A stretch of DNA of 53,923 bases from an uncultured Rubrobacteraceae bacterium (GCA_902806015.1 CADCUZ010000011.1:1-53923); one strand, 5' to 3'; positions 23,781 to 33,345 are shown, counted from the stretch's first letter. Program-made: numbers and translations. The notes: generated by a model from the letters alone, not told the origin.

Positions 23781-24908
23781 TTGGCACGAGGTTCTGTCTT
23801 GGATCTCGCCCGCCGGCTTGCCGAGCGCGGGCGTTTTACCGTTGCGCCGAACCCCCTGGTCGGGGCCGTCGTCGTGCGCGACGAGACCGTTGTCGGTGAG
23901 GGCTGGCATGCCCGTGCGGGGGAAGCCCACGCCGAGGTTCGGGCTTTGGAGGCCGCCGGGAAGGCCGCCCGGGGGGCCACGCTTTTCGTCACGCTCGAAC
24001 CCTGCAATCACCACGGCAGGACGCCCCCGTGCGTCGAAGCCGTCCTGCGCGCGGGTGTCAACAGGGTGGTGGTCGGCACCCTGGACGAAAATCCGCTGAT
24101 GCGGGGTAAGAGCGTAGGGATTTTACGCGAGGCCGGGATCGAGGTGGAGGTGCTCGAAGAGCCCGCTTTGGCGGATCAGAACGAGCAATATCTGCACTAC
24201 ATGCGCACCGGGCGTCCCTTCGTGCACGTCAAGCTCGCGACGACCCTGGACGGCAGGATCGCCGCGCCGGGTGGCGACAGCAAGTGGGTGACCGGTGAGG
24301 CCGCGAGGCTGCGCGCCCACGCCCTGCGGGCCGAGGCGGGTGCCGTGCTTGTGGGCGCCGGGACCGTGCGGGCGGACGACCCTACCTTGACCGTGCGCGG
24401 CCTGCCAGAGGAGCCGCCGGCGGTCACGCGCGTCGTCCTGGACCCGCGTCTGAGCACGAGCCCCAAGAGCAGGCTGGTCCTGACGGCCGCAGAGTCGCCG
24501 GTCATGATCTTCGCCAGCACGGGGAGCCTCAACGGTAGGGAGGACGCCCTGTTGAACGCCGGTGTGGAGGTCATATCCGCGCCGCCGTCTGAGGGGGGCG
24601 TGATCGACCACGCGTTCGTACTCGAAGAGTTGGGGCGGCGGGGGATCAAGGGCGTGCTGGTCGAGGGCGGCGGGGAGACGGCCACGGGGTTCGTGAAGTG
24701 GGGGTTTGCGGAGAAGCTGACCCTATTCTACGCGCCCAAGCTCATCGGCTCGCAGGGGATACCCATGATCGGCGCCCTGCGGGCGACGAGGATGGCGGAG
24801 GCCTTGCGCTTTCGCGTTTCCGGGGTTGAGGTAGTGGGGGAGGACGTGGCCGTGACGCTCTACCCGGCCCCTAGCGAGGAGGAGAGACGTGTTTACCGGG
24901 CTAGTTGA
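23781..24908 (+). CDS. ribD: Riboflavin biosynthesis deaminase/reductase RibD
   Basis: Bifunctional enzyme for the second and third steps of riboflavin synthesis. 375 residues from TTG 23781. The deaminase domain (1-145) has APNPLVGAVVV, the zinc ligand His in EAHAEVRALEAAG and the Cys pair in LEPCNHHGRTPPCVEA. The reductase domain (from about 150) starts RPFVHVKLATTLDGRIA and contains DSKWVTGEAAR and LVEGGGETATGF, the NADPH/substrate-binding elements. First gene after the FMN riboswitch; overlaps ribE by 20 nt. Confidence 0.97.
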   Translation: MARGSVLDLARRLAERGRFTVAPNPLVGAVVVRDETVVGEGWHARAGEAHAEVRALEAAGKAARGATLFVTLEPCNHHGRTPPCVEAVLRAGVNRVVVGTLDENPLMRGKSVGILREAGIEVEVLEEPALADQNEQYLHYMRTGRPFVHVKLATTLDGRIAAPGGDSKWVTGEAARLRAHALRAEAGAVLVGAGTVRADDPTLTVRGLPEEPPAVTRVVLDPRLSTSPKSRLVLTAAESPVMIFASTGSLNGREDALLNAGVEVISAPPSEGGVIDHAFVLEELGRRGIKGVLVEGGGETATGFVKWGFAEKLTLFYAPKLIGSQGIPMIGALRATRMAEALRFRVSGVEVVGEDVAVTLYPAPSEEERRVYRAS

Positions 24909-25533
24909 GGAGGTCGGGCGCGTGACGGTGCTCGAGGCGAAGGCGGGGGCCGGCGCCGGGCGGCTCGGGCTCTCCGCGGGCACGGTAACCGGGGGGACCC
25001 GGATCGGGGACTCCATCCTGGTCAACGGCGCGTGCCTGACGGTGGACGATATCGAGGGCGACGCCCTTATTTTCTACACGATGCCGGAGACGTTGAGGCG
25101 CACCGCGCTCGGCGACCTCACGGAGGGAAGCGCCGTCAACCTGGAGCGCGCCATGGCCGTCGGCGGGCGCCTCGGGGGGCACATCGTGCAGGGGCACGTC
25201 GACGGGGTCGGCGAGGTGCTCGACGTCAGGCCCGAGGACGACGCCGAGATCTGGACCTTCTCCGCGCCCCAGACGGTGCTGCGCTACGCCGTCGAGAAGG
25301 GGAGCATCTGCGTGGACGGCATAAGCCTCACCGTGGTCTCCGTCGAGAGTGGCCGGTTCACCGTCTCCATCCTCCCGCACACCAGGTCCAACACCAACCT
25401 CGGGCAGCTCGACGTGGGAGACCGCGTGAACCTGGAGGCGGACGTAGTAGGAAAGTACGTCGAGCGGCTACTGCAGCCGTGGACAAACGAAAAGGTTACC
25501 CACCCTGAGAGGAGAACACAAGATGCCGTTTAG
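24889..25533 (+). CDS. ribE: Riboflavin synthase, alpha chain
   Basis: Dismutates two 6,7-dimethyl-8-ribityllumazine molecules to riboflavin, the last step. 214 residues; GTG 24889 gives the diagnostic MFTGLVEEVG, and the gene overlaps ribD by 20 nt. Two lumazine-binding repeats: first with NGACLTVDD and GGHIVQGHVDGVGEV; second with GISLTVVSVESGRFTVSILP and VNLEADVVGKYVERLL. Ends inside the start of ribBA (11-nt overlap). Confidence 0.96.
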   Translation: MFTGLVEEVGRVTVLEAKAGAGAGRLGLSAGTVTGGTRIGDSILVNGACLTVDDIEGDALIFYTMPETLRRTALGDLTEGSAVNLERAMAVGGRLGGHIVQGHVDGVGEVLDVRPEDDAEIWTFSAPQTVLRYAVEKGSICVDGISLTVVSVESGRFTVSILPHTRSNTNLGQLDVGDRVNLEADVVGKYVERLLQPWTNEKVTHPERRTQDAV

Positions 25534-26725
25534 CCCGATGGAAGAGATTCTGGAAGACATTAAGGACGGGAAGATGGTCATCGTCTGCGACGACGAGGAC
25601 CGGGAGAACGAAGGCGACCTCACGATGGCCGCCGAGCTCGTCACCGCCGACGACATAAACTTTATGGCGACTCACGGGAGGGGCTTAATTTGCCTCCCGA
25701 TGGCCGAAGAACTGGTGGACAAACTCGACATCCCGCAGATGACCGTGCACAACTCCTCCCGCATGGGCACGGGCTTCACCGTCTCCATCGAGGCGAGGGA
25801 GGGCATCTCCACTGGCATCTCCGCCGCCGACCGGGCGCACACCTGCCGAGTGGCTGTGGACGACGCCACGGGTCCCGAGGACCTGGTGATGCCGGGCCAC
25901 GTCTTCCCCCTGAGGGCGAAGCCGGGCGGCGTGCTGCAGCGCGCCGGGCAGACCGAGGCCGCCGTGGACCTCGCGCGCCTGGCGGGCCTCAAGCCTGCCG
26001 GGGTGATCTGCGAGATCATGAAGGAGGACGGCACGATGGCCCGGGTGCCGGACCTCGAGAAGTTCTCGGCCGAGCACGGCGTCAAGCTCGTGACGACTGC
26101 CCAGATCATCGAGTACCGCCGCGACTACGAGACTCAGGTCAAGTGCGCCGTAGAGACGAAGCTTCCGACTCCCTTCGGCGAGTTCCGCCTCAGGGCCTAC
26201 GAGAGCGAGATCGACGAACTCACCCACCTCGCCCTCATCGTGGGCGAGCCCGAGGGCAAGGACGACGTGCTGGTGCGTGTCCACTCGGCCTGCCTCACCG
26301 GTGACGCGCTCCACTCGCTGCGCTGTGATTGCGGCGAGCAACTGGAGGCCGCGATGGAGCTCGTGGCCCGCGAGGGCGAGGGTGTCATCGTGTACATGCA
26401 GCAGGAGGGCCGCGGGATCGGCCTGCTCAACAAGATGAAGGCCTATCACCTCCAGGACGAGGGCATGGACACCGTAGAGGCCAACCAGAAGCTCGGCCTG
26501 GCGCCGGACCTCCGCGACTACGGCACAGGGGCACAAATCCTCAAAGACCTTGACCTCAAGCGCATCCGGCTGCTTACGAACAACCTGACCAAGGTGGTGG
26601 GCCTCAGGGGCTTCGGATTGGAGATCTCCGAGCGTGTCCCCCTGGAGATCGAGCCGAACGGCCACAACGAGCGCTACCTGAAGACAAAGCGCGAGAAGCT
26701 CAACCACGTCTTCGACAAGATCTAG
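25523..26725 (+). CDS. ribBA: Bifunctional DHBP synthase / GTP cyclohydrolase II RibBA
   Basis: Supplies both branches of riboflavin synthesis: ribulose 5-phosphate to the four-carbon unit, and GTP ring opening. 400 residues. RibB half (1-205): [51 protein letters not shown] and [20 protein letters not shown]. RibA half (from about 210): zinc ligands in [20 protein letters not shown], then [17 protein letters not shown] and [21 protein letters not shown] 25523 follows GAGAGGAGAACAC. Both catalytic halves look intact. Confidence 0.97.
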   Translation: MPFSPMEEILEDIKDGKMVIVCDDEDRENEGDLTMAAELVTADDINFMATHGRGLICLPMAEELVDKLDIPQMTVHNSSRMGTGFTVSIEAREGISTGISAADRAHTCRVAVDDATGPEDLVMPGHVFPLRAKPGGVLQRAGQTEAAVDLARLAGLKPAGVICEIMKEDGTMARVPDLEKFSAEHGVKLVTTAQIIEYRRDYETQVKCAVETKLPTPFGEFRLRAYESEIDELTHLALIVGEPEGKDDVLVRVHSACLTGDALHSLRCDCGEQLEAAMELVAREGEGVIVYMQQEGRGIGLLNKMKAYHLQDEGMDTVEANQKLGLAPDLRDYGTGAQILKDLDLKRIRLLTNNLTKVVGLRGFGLEISERVPLEIEPNGHNERYLKTKREKLNHVFDKI

Positions 26726-26733
26726 GCGGAAGG

Positions 26734-27255
26734 ATGCGTCCAGAAGACAGCGCCAACCACATAGAGGGCGCGCTCTCTGCGGGCGGCAAGTCCTTCGGGA
26801 TAGTCGCCTCCCGCTTTAACGACTTTATAGTGAAGTCGCTCCTGGAGGGGGCGCTCGACGCCGTCCGGAGACACGGCGGCGATACGGGAACGGTGGACGT
26901 GGTCTGGGTGCCCGGCTCCTACGAGATACCCCTCGCGGCCAGGGAACTCGCGCTTACCGGTCGCTACGACGCGGTAGTATGCCTGGGAGCCGTGATCCGG
27001 GGCTCCACCGCCCACTTCGACTACGTCGCGAACGGTGCGGCCGGGGGCATCTCCTCGGTCGCCCTCGAGACCGGCGTACCGATCATCTTCGGCGTCATTA
27101 CCACCGAGACCATAGAGCAGGCGATTGAGCGTGCCGGCACCAAGATGGGCAACAAGGGCTTCGAGGCCGCCGTCTCCGCCATAGAGATGGCCGACCTGAT
27201 GCCCCGCATCAAACAGGGCGCCGCGGGTTCCCCCAAAACCACTGGCAACGTGTAG
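26734..27255 (+). CDS. ribH: 6,7-dimethyl-8-ribityllumazine synthase
   Basis: Joins the two branches of the riboflavin pathway; forms 60-mer or pentamer shells. 173 residues from ATG 26734 behind GGCGGAAGG. Substrate-binding motifs: [56 protein letters not shown] (with the catalytic His) and [19 protein letters not shown] followed by GNKGFEAA. Last gene of the riboswitch-controlled operon. Confidence 0.96.
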   Translation: MRPEDSANHIEGALSAGGKSFGIVASRFNDFIVKSLLEGALDAVRRHGGDTGTVDVVWVPGSYEIPLAARELALTGRYDAVVCLGAVIRGSTAHFDYVANGAAGGISSVALETGVPIIFGVITTETIEQAIERAGTKMGNKGFEAAVSAIEMADLMPRIKQGAAGSPKTTGNV

Positions 27256-27280
27256 AGGCGTCCCGGCGAGGCGCCTCTAC
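27252..27280. terminator. Hairpin between ribH and rpmB
   Basis: GTAGAGGCG (27252-27260) and CGCCTCTAC (27272-27280) are exact complements and the left arm overlaps the ribH stop codon. It lies between two converging genes and could end either transcript, but neither side carries a clear T-tract. Confidence 0.5.
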
Positions 27281-27336
27281 GGAAAACGTCGTATGTGCTG
27301 GGGGCTGTTCGTGAACCGCCCCGCATTATGTGTGAT

Positions 27337-27561
27337 TCAGGCGCCCTCGGCTATAGGGGCCGGGGTCTTGGCCATGGCCTTCTGGACCTTAAAGGCCTTC
27401 AGGCAGGAGGTGCAGGTCCACACCCGCTTTGCGGTGCTTCCCTCCTGAATGCGGACCTTCTGCAGGTTCGGGTTCCAGCGGCGACGCGTCGCGCGCAGAG
27501 AGTGGCTCCTCGCGTTGCCGTACTCTGGTTTTTTTCCGCAGGAATAACAGACCTTCGCCAC
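27337..27561 (-). CDS. rpmB: 50S ribosomal protein L28
   Basis: 74 residues from GTG 27561, with AGGAGAG upstream; any longer reading toward 27828 is not part of L28. Zinc-ribbon form: Cys pairs in KVCYSCGKKPEYGNARSHS and WTCTSCLKAFKV, with the L28 core RRRWNPNLQKVRI. The minus-strand orientation, head to head with fakA, matches the rpmB-yloV junction in Firmicutes, where the two are also divergent. Confidence 0.95.
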   Translation of the reverse strand: MAKVCYSCGKKPEYGNARSHSLRATRRRWNPNLQKVRIQEGSTAKRVWTCTSCLKAFKVQKAMAKTPAPIAEGA

Positions 27562-27748
27562 TTCAATCTCTCCTGTGCTAGGATACCGGTCGAATTTGGG
27601 GACCCCGTGTGCCGCCTTGGGCCGGCCCCGGGCGTCGGGCAGGGATTGTACCAGATCGTCGCGGGCGCACAGGGACGCAGGGGCCTGCGGGTTCTCCGAA
27701 ACGAGCACGCGGGAGCGCAGTGAAGACAGACCAAGATGGCAGGATGCG

Positions 27749-29329
27749 ATGGGTGTAAAGGTGGCGACTCTCGGGGCCGCGGCGCACGCGGCGCTCAAGG
27801 CCCAGGTCGCCAGGATCAACGCCCTCAACGTCTACCCCGTCCCCGACGGCGACACGGGCACGAACATGCTACTCACCCTCGAATCCACCCTTAAAGACGC
27901 CGCTACCGATTACAAGAGCCCCGAGGAGGCGAGCCGGGCCGTGGCGCGGGCCGCGTTGATGGGAGCGAGGGGCAACTCGGGCGTCATCCTCTCGCAGATG
28001 ATCCGTGGTGCCTGCGACGTGCTGGCCCGCCTCAAAACCCTCGATGCCCCTGCCTTCGCCGCAGCCCTCGACGGCGCCAAAGTGAGGGCCTACGCCTCCG
28101 TTCGCGAGCCGGTCGAGGGAACCATGCTTACGGTGGTCAAGGACGCGGCACGCGCCGCCGGGGAGGCCGTGGACGGGGGGGAGTACGATCTGCCGGCGGT
28201 GATCCGGGCCGCGGCTCAGGAGGCCCACGAATCGGTTCGAAGGACGCCGGATCTGCTGGCCGTGCTGCGCGATTCTGGGGTGGTCGACGCCGGCGGGCTC
28301 GCCGTCGCCGTCATCCTCGACGGCCTCTACGCCTGCCTGACGGGGCAGGAGATCAAGGGCTCCTTGGAGGCCGACGATGGCGCCCCGGACCTGACCGCCA
28401 TCCACGCCGAGGAAGAGGCCTGGGGCTACTGCACCCAGTTCGTCGTCTCGGGCTTCTCAGGGGAGACGGGGGCGTTCGAGGAGCGCGTCTACTCCGCCGG
28501 CAAGAGCGTGCTCGTTATCTCCGACGAGGACACCGTGAACGTCCACCTCCATACCCAAGACCCCGGCGAGATGCTCTCCTTCGCGGGCCGCTTCGGACGC
28601 CTCGCGCGGGTGAAGATAGAGGATATGGAAGCCCAGGTCCGCTCCAGGATCGATACTTCTGAAAGGCGGCCCGCCGGTAACGTCGGGGTCGTGGCCGCGA
28701 GCCGGGGCGCGGGGAACCGTTCCATGTTCGAGGGGATGGGCGCCGTGGTGGTCGAGGGTGGGCAGGGGGCTAACCCGAGCGCCGCGGACCTCGCCCGGGC
28801 CGTGGAGGAGTCGGGGGTCCCTTCGGTGGTGTTGCTGCCGAACAACAAGAATATAGTGCCGACGGCAGAGCGCGTGGCCGAGCTGGTGGACGTCGCCGTG
28901 CGCATCGTGCCGACCAGGAGCATCGCCGCCGGCCTGGCGGCGATGGTTGGCTTCGACGCGGAGGGCGACTTGGAGGAGGTCTTCGCGGAGATGTGCGAGA
29001 TCTCGGCCTCCTTGCAACGGGCCGAGCTCACTCGCGCCGTCAGGGACGCCAAGCTGGACGGCCGCGACGTCCCGGAGGGCTCTTTTATAGGCTTCCTCGA
29101 CGATACGATGGTCGCCGCTGGAGAGAGCGTGGAGGAGGTCGCCCTCTCCCTCGCCCGCCGTATCGTCGAGGCCGGGGCGGACATCATCACCCTGGTGCGT
29201 GGCGAGGACATGGGCCCCGAAGAGGCCGAGGGGATAGCGGGGGGCATCCGCGCTTTGGACAAGGCCCTCGAGGTGGAGGTCTGCGACGGGGGGCAACCCC
29301 TCTACCACTTGCAAGTGGTGGCCGAGTGA
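27749..29329 (+). CDS. fakA: Fatty acid kinase, ATP-binding subunit FakA (DAK2/YloV family)
   Basis: Phosphorylates fatty acids held by a FakB protein, giving acyl-phosphate for phospholipid synthesis. 526 residues from ATG 27749. The N-terminal DhaL/DAK2 domain has INALNVYPVPDGDTGTNMLL (metal/ATP-binding Asp residues) and MGARGNSGVILSQMIRGA. The central domain carries CTQFVVSGF and a His in VNVHLHTQDPGEML. The C-terminal DegV-like part contains VVLLPNNKNIVPTAERV and GFLDDTMVAAGESVEE. The GTG of the next gene, a DegV/FakB protein, overlaps its stop, so kinase and carrier are translated together. Confidence 0.92.
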   Translation: MGVKVATLGAAAHAALKAQVARINALNVYPVPDGDTGTNMLLTLESTLKDAATDYKSPEEASRAVARAALMGARGNSGVILSQMIRGACDVLARLKTLDAPAFAAALDGAKVRAYASVREPVEGTMLTVVKDAARAAGEAVDGGEYDLPAVIRAAAQEAHESVRRTPDLLAVLRDSGVVDAGGLAVAVILDGLYACLTGQEIKGSLEADDGAPDLTAIHAEEEAWGYCTQFVVSGFSGETGAFEERVYSAGKSVLVISDEDTVNVHLHTQDPGEMLSFAGRFGRLARVKIEDMEAQVRSRIDTSERRPAGNVGVVAASRGAGNRSMFEGMGAVVVEGGQGANPSAADLARAVEESGVPSVVLLPNNKNIVPTAERVAELVDVAVRIVPTRSIAAGLAAMVGFDAEGDLEEVFAEMCEISASLQRAELTRAVRDAKLDGRDVPEGSFIGFLDDTMVAAGESVEEVALSLARRIVEAGADIITLVRGEDMGPEEAEGIAGGIRALDKALEVEVCDGGQPLYHLQVVAE

Positions 29330-30141
29330 CAACAGCCATCGTTACCGACTCGACGACGAGTCTGGGACCCGAGGTGCTCGAACGGCCCGACGTGCGCGTG
29401 GTGCCACTGACCTTCCACTTCGGTCCCGACCAGGCGTACACGGATAAGGCGGACATGTCCAACGCGGAGTTCTACGAGCGCCTGCGCGACGGGGACGTCT
29501 TTCCGACCACGTCCCAACCGCCGGCCGGCGCCTTCGTCGAGGCCTACGAGTCGCTCTCCGCCTACGACGACGTTCTCGTGCTGACGGTCTCGAGCAAGCT
29601 CAGCGGCACCTACGACTCCGCCGTCCAGGCCACCGGGATGGTCGATCGTCCCGTCCAGGTACTCGATACCAAGAACGCGGAGATGGGGAGCGGGCTCATC
29701 CTGTTGGAGGCGCTAAAGGTGTTGGACGAGGGCGGGGAGTTCAAGGACGTGAGGCGGGTGGCGGAATCGGCGGCCGGGCGGTGCAACCTGCTGTTCGCGG
29801 TTGGCACGTTAGAGTACCTGGCGAAGAGCGGCAGGATCGGCAGCGCCCAGCGGCTCGTGGGGACGGCGCTGGACATTAGGCCCGTCCTCAAGGTGGTGGA
29901 CGGCGAGGTCGTCTCGCACAAACGTACTAGGGGACGCAGGCGGCAGATGAGCTCCATAGTCGAGGAAGTAAAGCCCGCGGCGGCGGCCAGTCGTCCGCTC
30001 TATTTCGGCCATACAGACACGCCGGAAGTGCTCTCTGAGTTGGCGGAGAAGCTCGGGGTAGAGAAGACTCGGGTTGCCGAGATCGGGGGCGTCGTCGGTT
30101 CACACGTGGGCCTGGGAGCTTATGGCGTGGCCCACCTCTAA
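29326..30141 (+). CDS. DegV-family fatty acid-binding protein (FakB-like)
   Basis: 271 residues from GTG 29326, overlapping the fakA stop (GTGA). N-terminal domain: TAIVTDSTTSLGPEV, VPLTFHFGPDQAYTDK, the DegV signature TTSQPPAGAFVEAYE and VLTVSSKLSGTYDSAVQA, whose Ser/Thr residues hold the fatty acid carboxylate. C-terminal: LEYLAKSGRIGSAQRLVGTA, then RPVLKVVDGEVV and GGVVGSHVGLGAYGV. FakB proteins carry fatty acids to FakA. The fused neighbourhood makes the pairing credible; chain preference cannot be told. Confidence 0.92.
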   Translation: MTTAIVTDSTTSLGPEVLERPDVRVVPLTFHFGPDQAYTDKADMSNAEFYERLRDGDVFPTTSQPPAGAFVEAYESLSAYDDVLVLTVSSKLSGTYDSAVQATGMVDRPVQVLDTKNAEMGSGLILLEALKVLDEGGEFKDVRRVAESAAGRCNLLFAVGTLEYLAKSGRIGSAQRLVGTALDIRPVLKVVDGEVVSHKRTRGRRRQMSSIVEEVKPAAAASRPLYFGHTDTPEVLSELAEKLGVEKTRVAEIGGVVGSHVGLGAYGVAHL

Positions 30142-32269
30142 GGTGGCCGCAGCCGCGGAGCTGAAGCTCCCGCCGAGGGCCACGCCCAGCGAGCTTCGCG
30201 CCAGGCCCGTCACGGAGTTGCCGGGCGTGGGGCCGAGGATAGAGGCGGCGCTAAAAGAGCTCGGCGTCACATCGGTGGCGGACATGATCTTTCACTACCC
30301 CTCCCGCCACGAGGACCTCTCGAACGTCAAGAAAATCGGTGACCTGCGCGTGGGCGAGAAGGCGACGGTGGTCGGCCGCGTCGTGGGCACCCGCCCCGTC
30401 GGACGGCCCGTCCGCGGTCGCGCCCTCGGCTTCTCGGCCCAGCTCTACGACGGCACCGGCTACCTCCCCGTCACGGTGTGGGGCCGCTCCTGGATGCAGC
30501 GGGGCCTCCAGGCGGAGACACGGGTCGTCGTCTCCGGCGAGGTGCAGAGCCGCTACGGGATACAGCTCGTGGCGAAGAGCATCGAGATCGTGGAAGACGG
30601 CGGCGACGCCGACGACGGGCCCCACGCCGGGCGCTTCGTTCCGATCTATCCGGCCAACAAGGGCGTCCAGGCGCGCAGGGTCCGCACGCTCATCGACCGC
30701 GCGCTCGACGCCGCCGGTCACGTCTCGGACCCGTTGCCGGCGGACCTTCTCCTGCGCTGCGGCCTGCCGAACCTGCACGACGCCGTCCACGAGGTCCACT
30801 TCCCGGAGGACAGGACGCGCCTGCGGGCGGCCATGCGGCGTCTGATTTTTCACGAACTCTTCCTCATCCAGACCGGCCTCGCGGCCCGCAAAATCCGGCT
30901 CGACAAGGCAGAGACAGGCGCCCGCCACCGCGGCGACGGGCGCCTGCTCACCCCGTTCCTGAAGAACCTGCCCTTTGACCTGACGGGCGCCCAGGAGCGC
31001 GTGGTCGGGGAGGTCCTCGCCGACATGCGCCTGGAGAAGCCGATGCGCCGGCTTCTCCAGGGCGACGTCGGCAGCGGCAAGACCGTCGTCGCCGTGGCCG
31101 CCCTGCTCACCGCCGTCGAATCCGGTGGGCAGGGCGCCATCATGGCCCCGACTGAGGTTCTCGCCGAGCAGCACTACCTCTCCTTCTCGGCGGCCTTAAA
31201 AGACCTTCCCGTGAAAGCCGTGCTGCTGACAGGCTCGCAGGCCGCGGCCGAGCGGCGGGAGTCGCTGCGGCGGATCGAGGATGGCGAGGCCCACGTCGTC
31301 GTGGGAACGCACGCGCTCATCCAGAAGGGCGTTGAGTTCCGGGACCTCTCGCTCGTGGTGGTCGACGAGCAACACCGCTTCGGGGTCGGGCAGCGGACCG
31401 TCTTCCGGGAGAAGGGCAAGACACCCGACACGCTCGTGATGACGGCGACCCCGATCCCGCGGACGCTCTCCCTTACGCTCTACGGGGACCTGGAGGTCTC
31501 CGTCATAGACGAGCTGCCGCCGGGCCGCAAGCCGGTCGAGACGAGGATGGTGGACCCCGCCGGGCGCGTAGAGGCCTACGAGGAGGTGCGTCGGGAGCTC
31601 GAAAAGGGGCGCCAGGCGTACGTAATCTGCCCTCTCGTAGAGGAGTCCGAGGCGCTGGAGGACGTGCGTGCGGCCGAGGAGTTGCGCGAGGAGCTGGCCG
31701 AGGAGGTTTTCCCGGACAGGACCGTAGGCCTCCTGCACGGTCGCATGAAAGCCCAGGAAAAGCGGGACGCCATGGCCGCCTTCCGCGCCCGCGAGACGGA
31801 GGTCCTCGTCGCCACGGTCGTCGTCGAAGTCGGGGTGGACGTGCCGAACGCGAGCGCTATCGTGATAGAGGGGGCGGAGCGCTTCGGCCTCTCCCAGCTC
31901 CACCAGCTCCGCGGCCGGGTTCTGCGTGGCCTGCACCCTCCGAAGTGCTTTCTAGTCGGGGACCCGAAGACCGACGACTCGCTCAAGCGGCTCGAAGCGC
32001 TGGAGGAGCACCAGGACGGGTTCAAGATCTCGGAGGTGGACCTCCAGATTCGGGGCGAAGGAACCCTCTTCGGGAGCCGCCAGAGCGGGTTGCCCGACCT
32101 CAAGATCGCGAAGCTTCTACGGGACATAGACTTGCTCGTCGAGGCGCGGCGGGAGGCCTTCGCCCTCGTCGCCCAGGACCCGACCCTCAAACGCCCGGAC
32201 AACCGCCCGCTGCGGCGCGAAATCCGAGAGCTCCTCGGCTCCGACGTCGAGTGGCTCTTCCGAGAGTAG
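30122..32269 (+). CDS. recG: ATP-dependent DNA helicase RecG
   Basis: Branch-migration helicase that remodels stalled replication forks. 715 residues from ATG 30122, overlapping the DegV gene by 20 nt. N-terminal helix-hairpin region (ELPGVGPRIEAALKELGV), wedge OB domain (VTVWGRSWMQRGLQA), helicase core: motif I GDVGSGKTVVAVAALL, motif Ia APTEVLAEQHY, DEQH box VVVDEQHRFGVGQR, motif III MTATPIPRTLSL, motif V/VI VGVDVPNASAIVIEGAERFG and LHQLRGRVLRG. RecG C-terminal TRG/hook: GEGTLFGSRQSGLPDLKIA. fakA-recG proximity is also seen in Firmicutes. Confidence 0.96.
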   Translation: MAWPTSKVAAAAELKLPPRATPSELRARPVTELPGVGPRIEAALKELGVTSVADMIFHYPSRHEDLSNVKKIGDLRVGEKATVVGRVVGTRPVGRPVRGRALGFSAQLYDGTGYLPVTVWGRSWMQRGLQAETRVVVSGEVQSRYGIQLVAKSIEIVEDGGDADDGPHAGRFVPIYPANKGVQARRVRTLIDRALDAAGHVSDPLPADLLLRCGLPNLHDAVHEVHFPEDRTRLRAAMRRLIFHELFLIQTGLAARKIRLDKAETGARHRGDGRLLTPFLKNLPFDLTGAQERVVGEVLADMRLEKPMRRLLQGDVGSGKTVVAVAALLTAVESGGQGAIMAPTEVLAEQHYLSFSAALKDLPVKAVLLTGSQAAAERRESLRRIEDGEAHVVVGTHALIQKGVEFRDLSLVVVDEQHRFGVGQRTVFREKGKTPDTLVMTATPIPRTLSLTLYGDLEVSVIDELPPGRKPVETRMVDPAGRVEAYEEVRRELEKGRQAYVICPLVEESEALEDVRAAEELREELAEEVFPDRTVGLLHGRMKAQEKRDAMAAFRARETEVLVATVVVEVGVDVPNASAIVIEGAERFGLSQLHQLRGRVLRGLHPPKCFLVGDPKTDDSLKRLEALEEHQDGFKISEVDLQIRGEGTLFGSRQSGLPDLKIAKLLRDIDLLVEARREAFALVAQDPTLKRPDNRPLRREIRELLGSDVEWLFRE

Positions 32270-32273
32270 GGCT

Positions 32274-33323
32274 TTGAGGATCATCGCCGGGACCGCCGGC
32301 GGCGTGCGCCTGGCCCCCGTGCCGAAAGGCGTGCGCCCGACCGGGGACAGGGTGCGCGAAGCCGTCTTCAACTTCCTCGGCCAATTCTTTGACGGCGGCG
32401 TGGCACTCGACCTGTACGCTGGCACCGGCGCCCTCGGCATCGAGGCCCTCAGCCGGGGCTGCGAACGCGCCGTGTTCGTCGAGCGGGACCGGACGGCGCG
32501 CAAGATCATCTCGGAGAACCTGCGGCGGACGGGGTTTTCGGACCGGTCGGAAGTCGTGGCCGGCGAGGTCGGGCGGGTGGTAGAGACGCTTGCGGGGCGT
32601 GACCAACGCTACGATTTGATCTTCGCGGACCCACCCTATAGAATCGCGCCGTCGGAGGTCGGGGGCATCCTGTCCCGGCTGGGCGCCTTGCTCGCGCCCG
32701 GAGGCCGGGTCGTGATCGAGAGCGGCGAAGCCCCGCCGGAGGACGTGTTTGGCAGGAAGGGGGCAACGCGCCGTTACGGCGGCACGTTCGTGACCGTACT
32801 TGGGAGATCCGAAATGACACTGAGGGTCGTCGTCTGCCCGGGAAGCTTCGACCCCGTCACGGCCGGTCATCTTGACATCATCCGCCGGGCCTCCAGGATC
32901 TTCGACCACGTGGTCGTCGCCGTAGGCGGCAACACGCGCAAGAGCCCCCGGCTCTCCGCCAGGGAGCGGGCCGGCCTAATAAGGAGGGTCACCTCTGGGA
33001 TCGAAAACGTTTCTGTGGAGGTGATGGAAGGCCTGCTGGTGGACTTCGCGCAGGAGCAGGGCGCGGGGGCGATAGTCAAGGGCCTGCGGGCCGTCTCGGA
33101 TTTCGAATCCGAGTTCGAGCAGGCGCAGCTCAACCGGACGATGTCCCCGGATATAGAGACCGTTTTTATCATGGCGGCTTCGGAGCACAGTTTTCTGAGC
33201 TCCAGCGCCGTGAGGGAGATAGCCGCGCTCGGCGGCGAGGTGCGCGGGCTGGTACCGGACAGCATACTGGAGACCGTACGGCAGATTTATTCCGGCTCGG
33301 ACGGTAAGATACAGGGATCGTAG
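32274..33323 (+). CDS. rsmD-coaD: RsmD (16S rRNA G966 methyltransferase) fused to CoaD (phosphopantetheine adenylyltransferase)
   Basis: One uninterrupted frame of 349 residues joins two enzymes usually encoded by neighbouring genes. Residues 1-180 are RsmD: RIIAGTAGGVRL, the SAM-binding LDLYAGTGALGIEALSRG, and the catalytic IFADPPY. Residues 181-349 are CoaD, the penultimate step of CoA synthesis: VVCPGSFDPVTAGHLDII (TxGH motif), KGLRAVSDFESEFEQA, and EHSFLSSSAVREIA (the family's ISSTxVRE motif). An internal ATG at 32814, with GGGAG 7 nt upstream, is exactly where a separate CoaD would start, so both a fusion and a free CoaD may be made. TTG 32274 lies 5 nt after recG. Confidence 0.93.
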   Translation: MRIIAGTAGGVRLAPVPKGVRPTGDRVREAVFNFLGQFFDGGVALDLYAGTGALGIEALSRGCERAVFVERDRTARKIISENLRRTGFSDRSEVVAGEVGRVVETLAGRDQRYDLIFADPPYRIAPSEVGGILSRLGALLAPGGRVVIESGEAPPEDVFGRKGATRRYGGTFVTVLGRSEMTLRVVVCPGSFDPVTAGHLDIIRRASRIFDHVVVAVGGNTRKSPRLSARERAGLIRRVTSGIENVSVEVMEGLLVDFAQEQGAGAIVKGLRAVSDFESEFEQAQLNRTMSPDIETVFIMAASEHSFLSSSAVREIAALGGEVRGLVPDSILETVRQIYSGSDGKIQGS

Positions 33324-33345
33324 GCAAAGGATAAGGTTGCTGAGG

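Noticed and set aside
27575..27748. N-terminal extension of FakA up to 27575
   Set aside because: Conserved FakA residues begin at ATG 27749; the extension has low-complexity composition and overlaps the rpmB promoter region.
32274..33323. Idea that rsmD and coaD are separate genes with a missed stop
   Set aside because: The frame was read through and no stop exists between the domains. A separate CoaD can only arise from the internal ATG, which is recorded instead.
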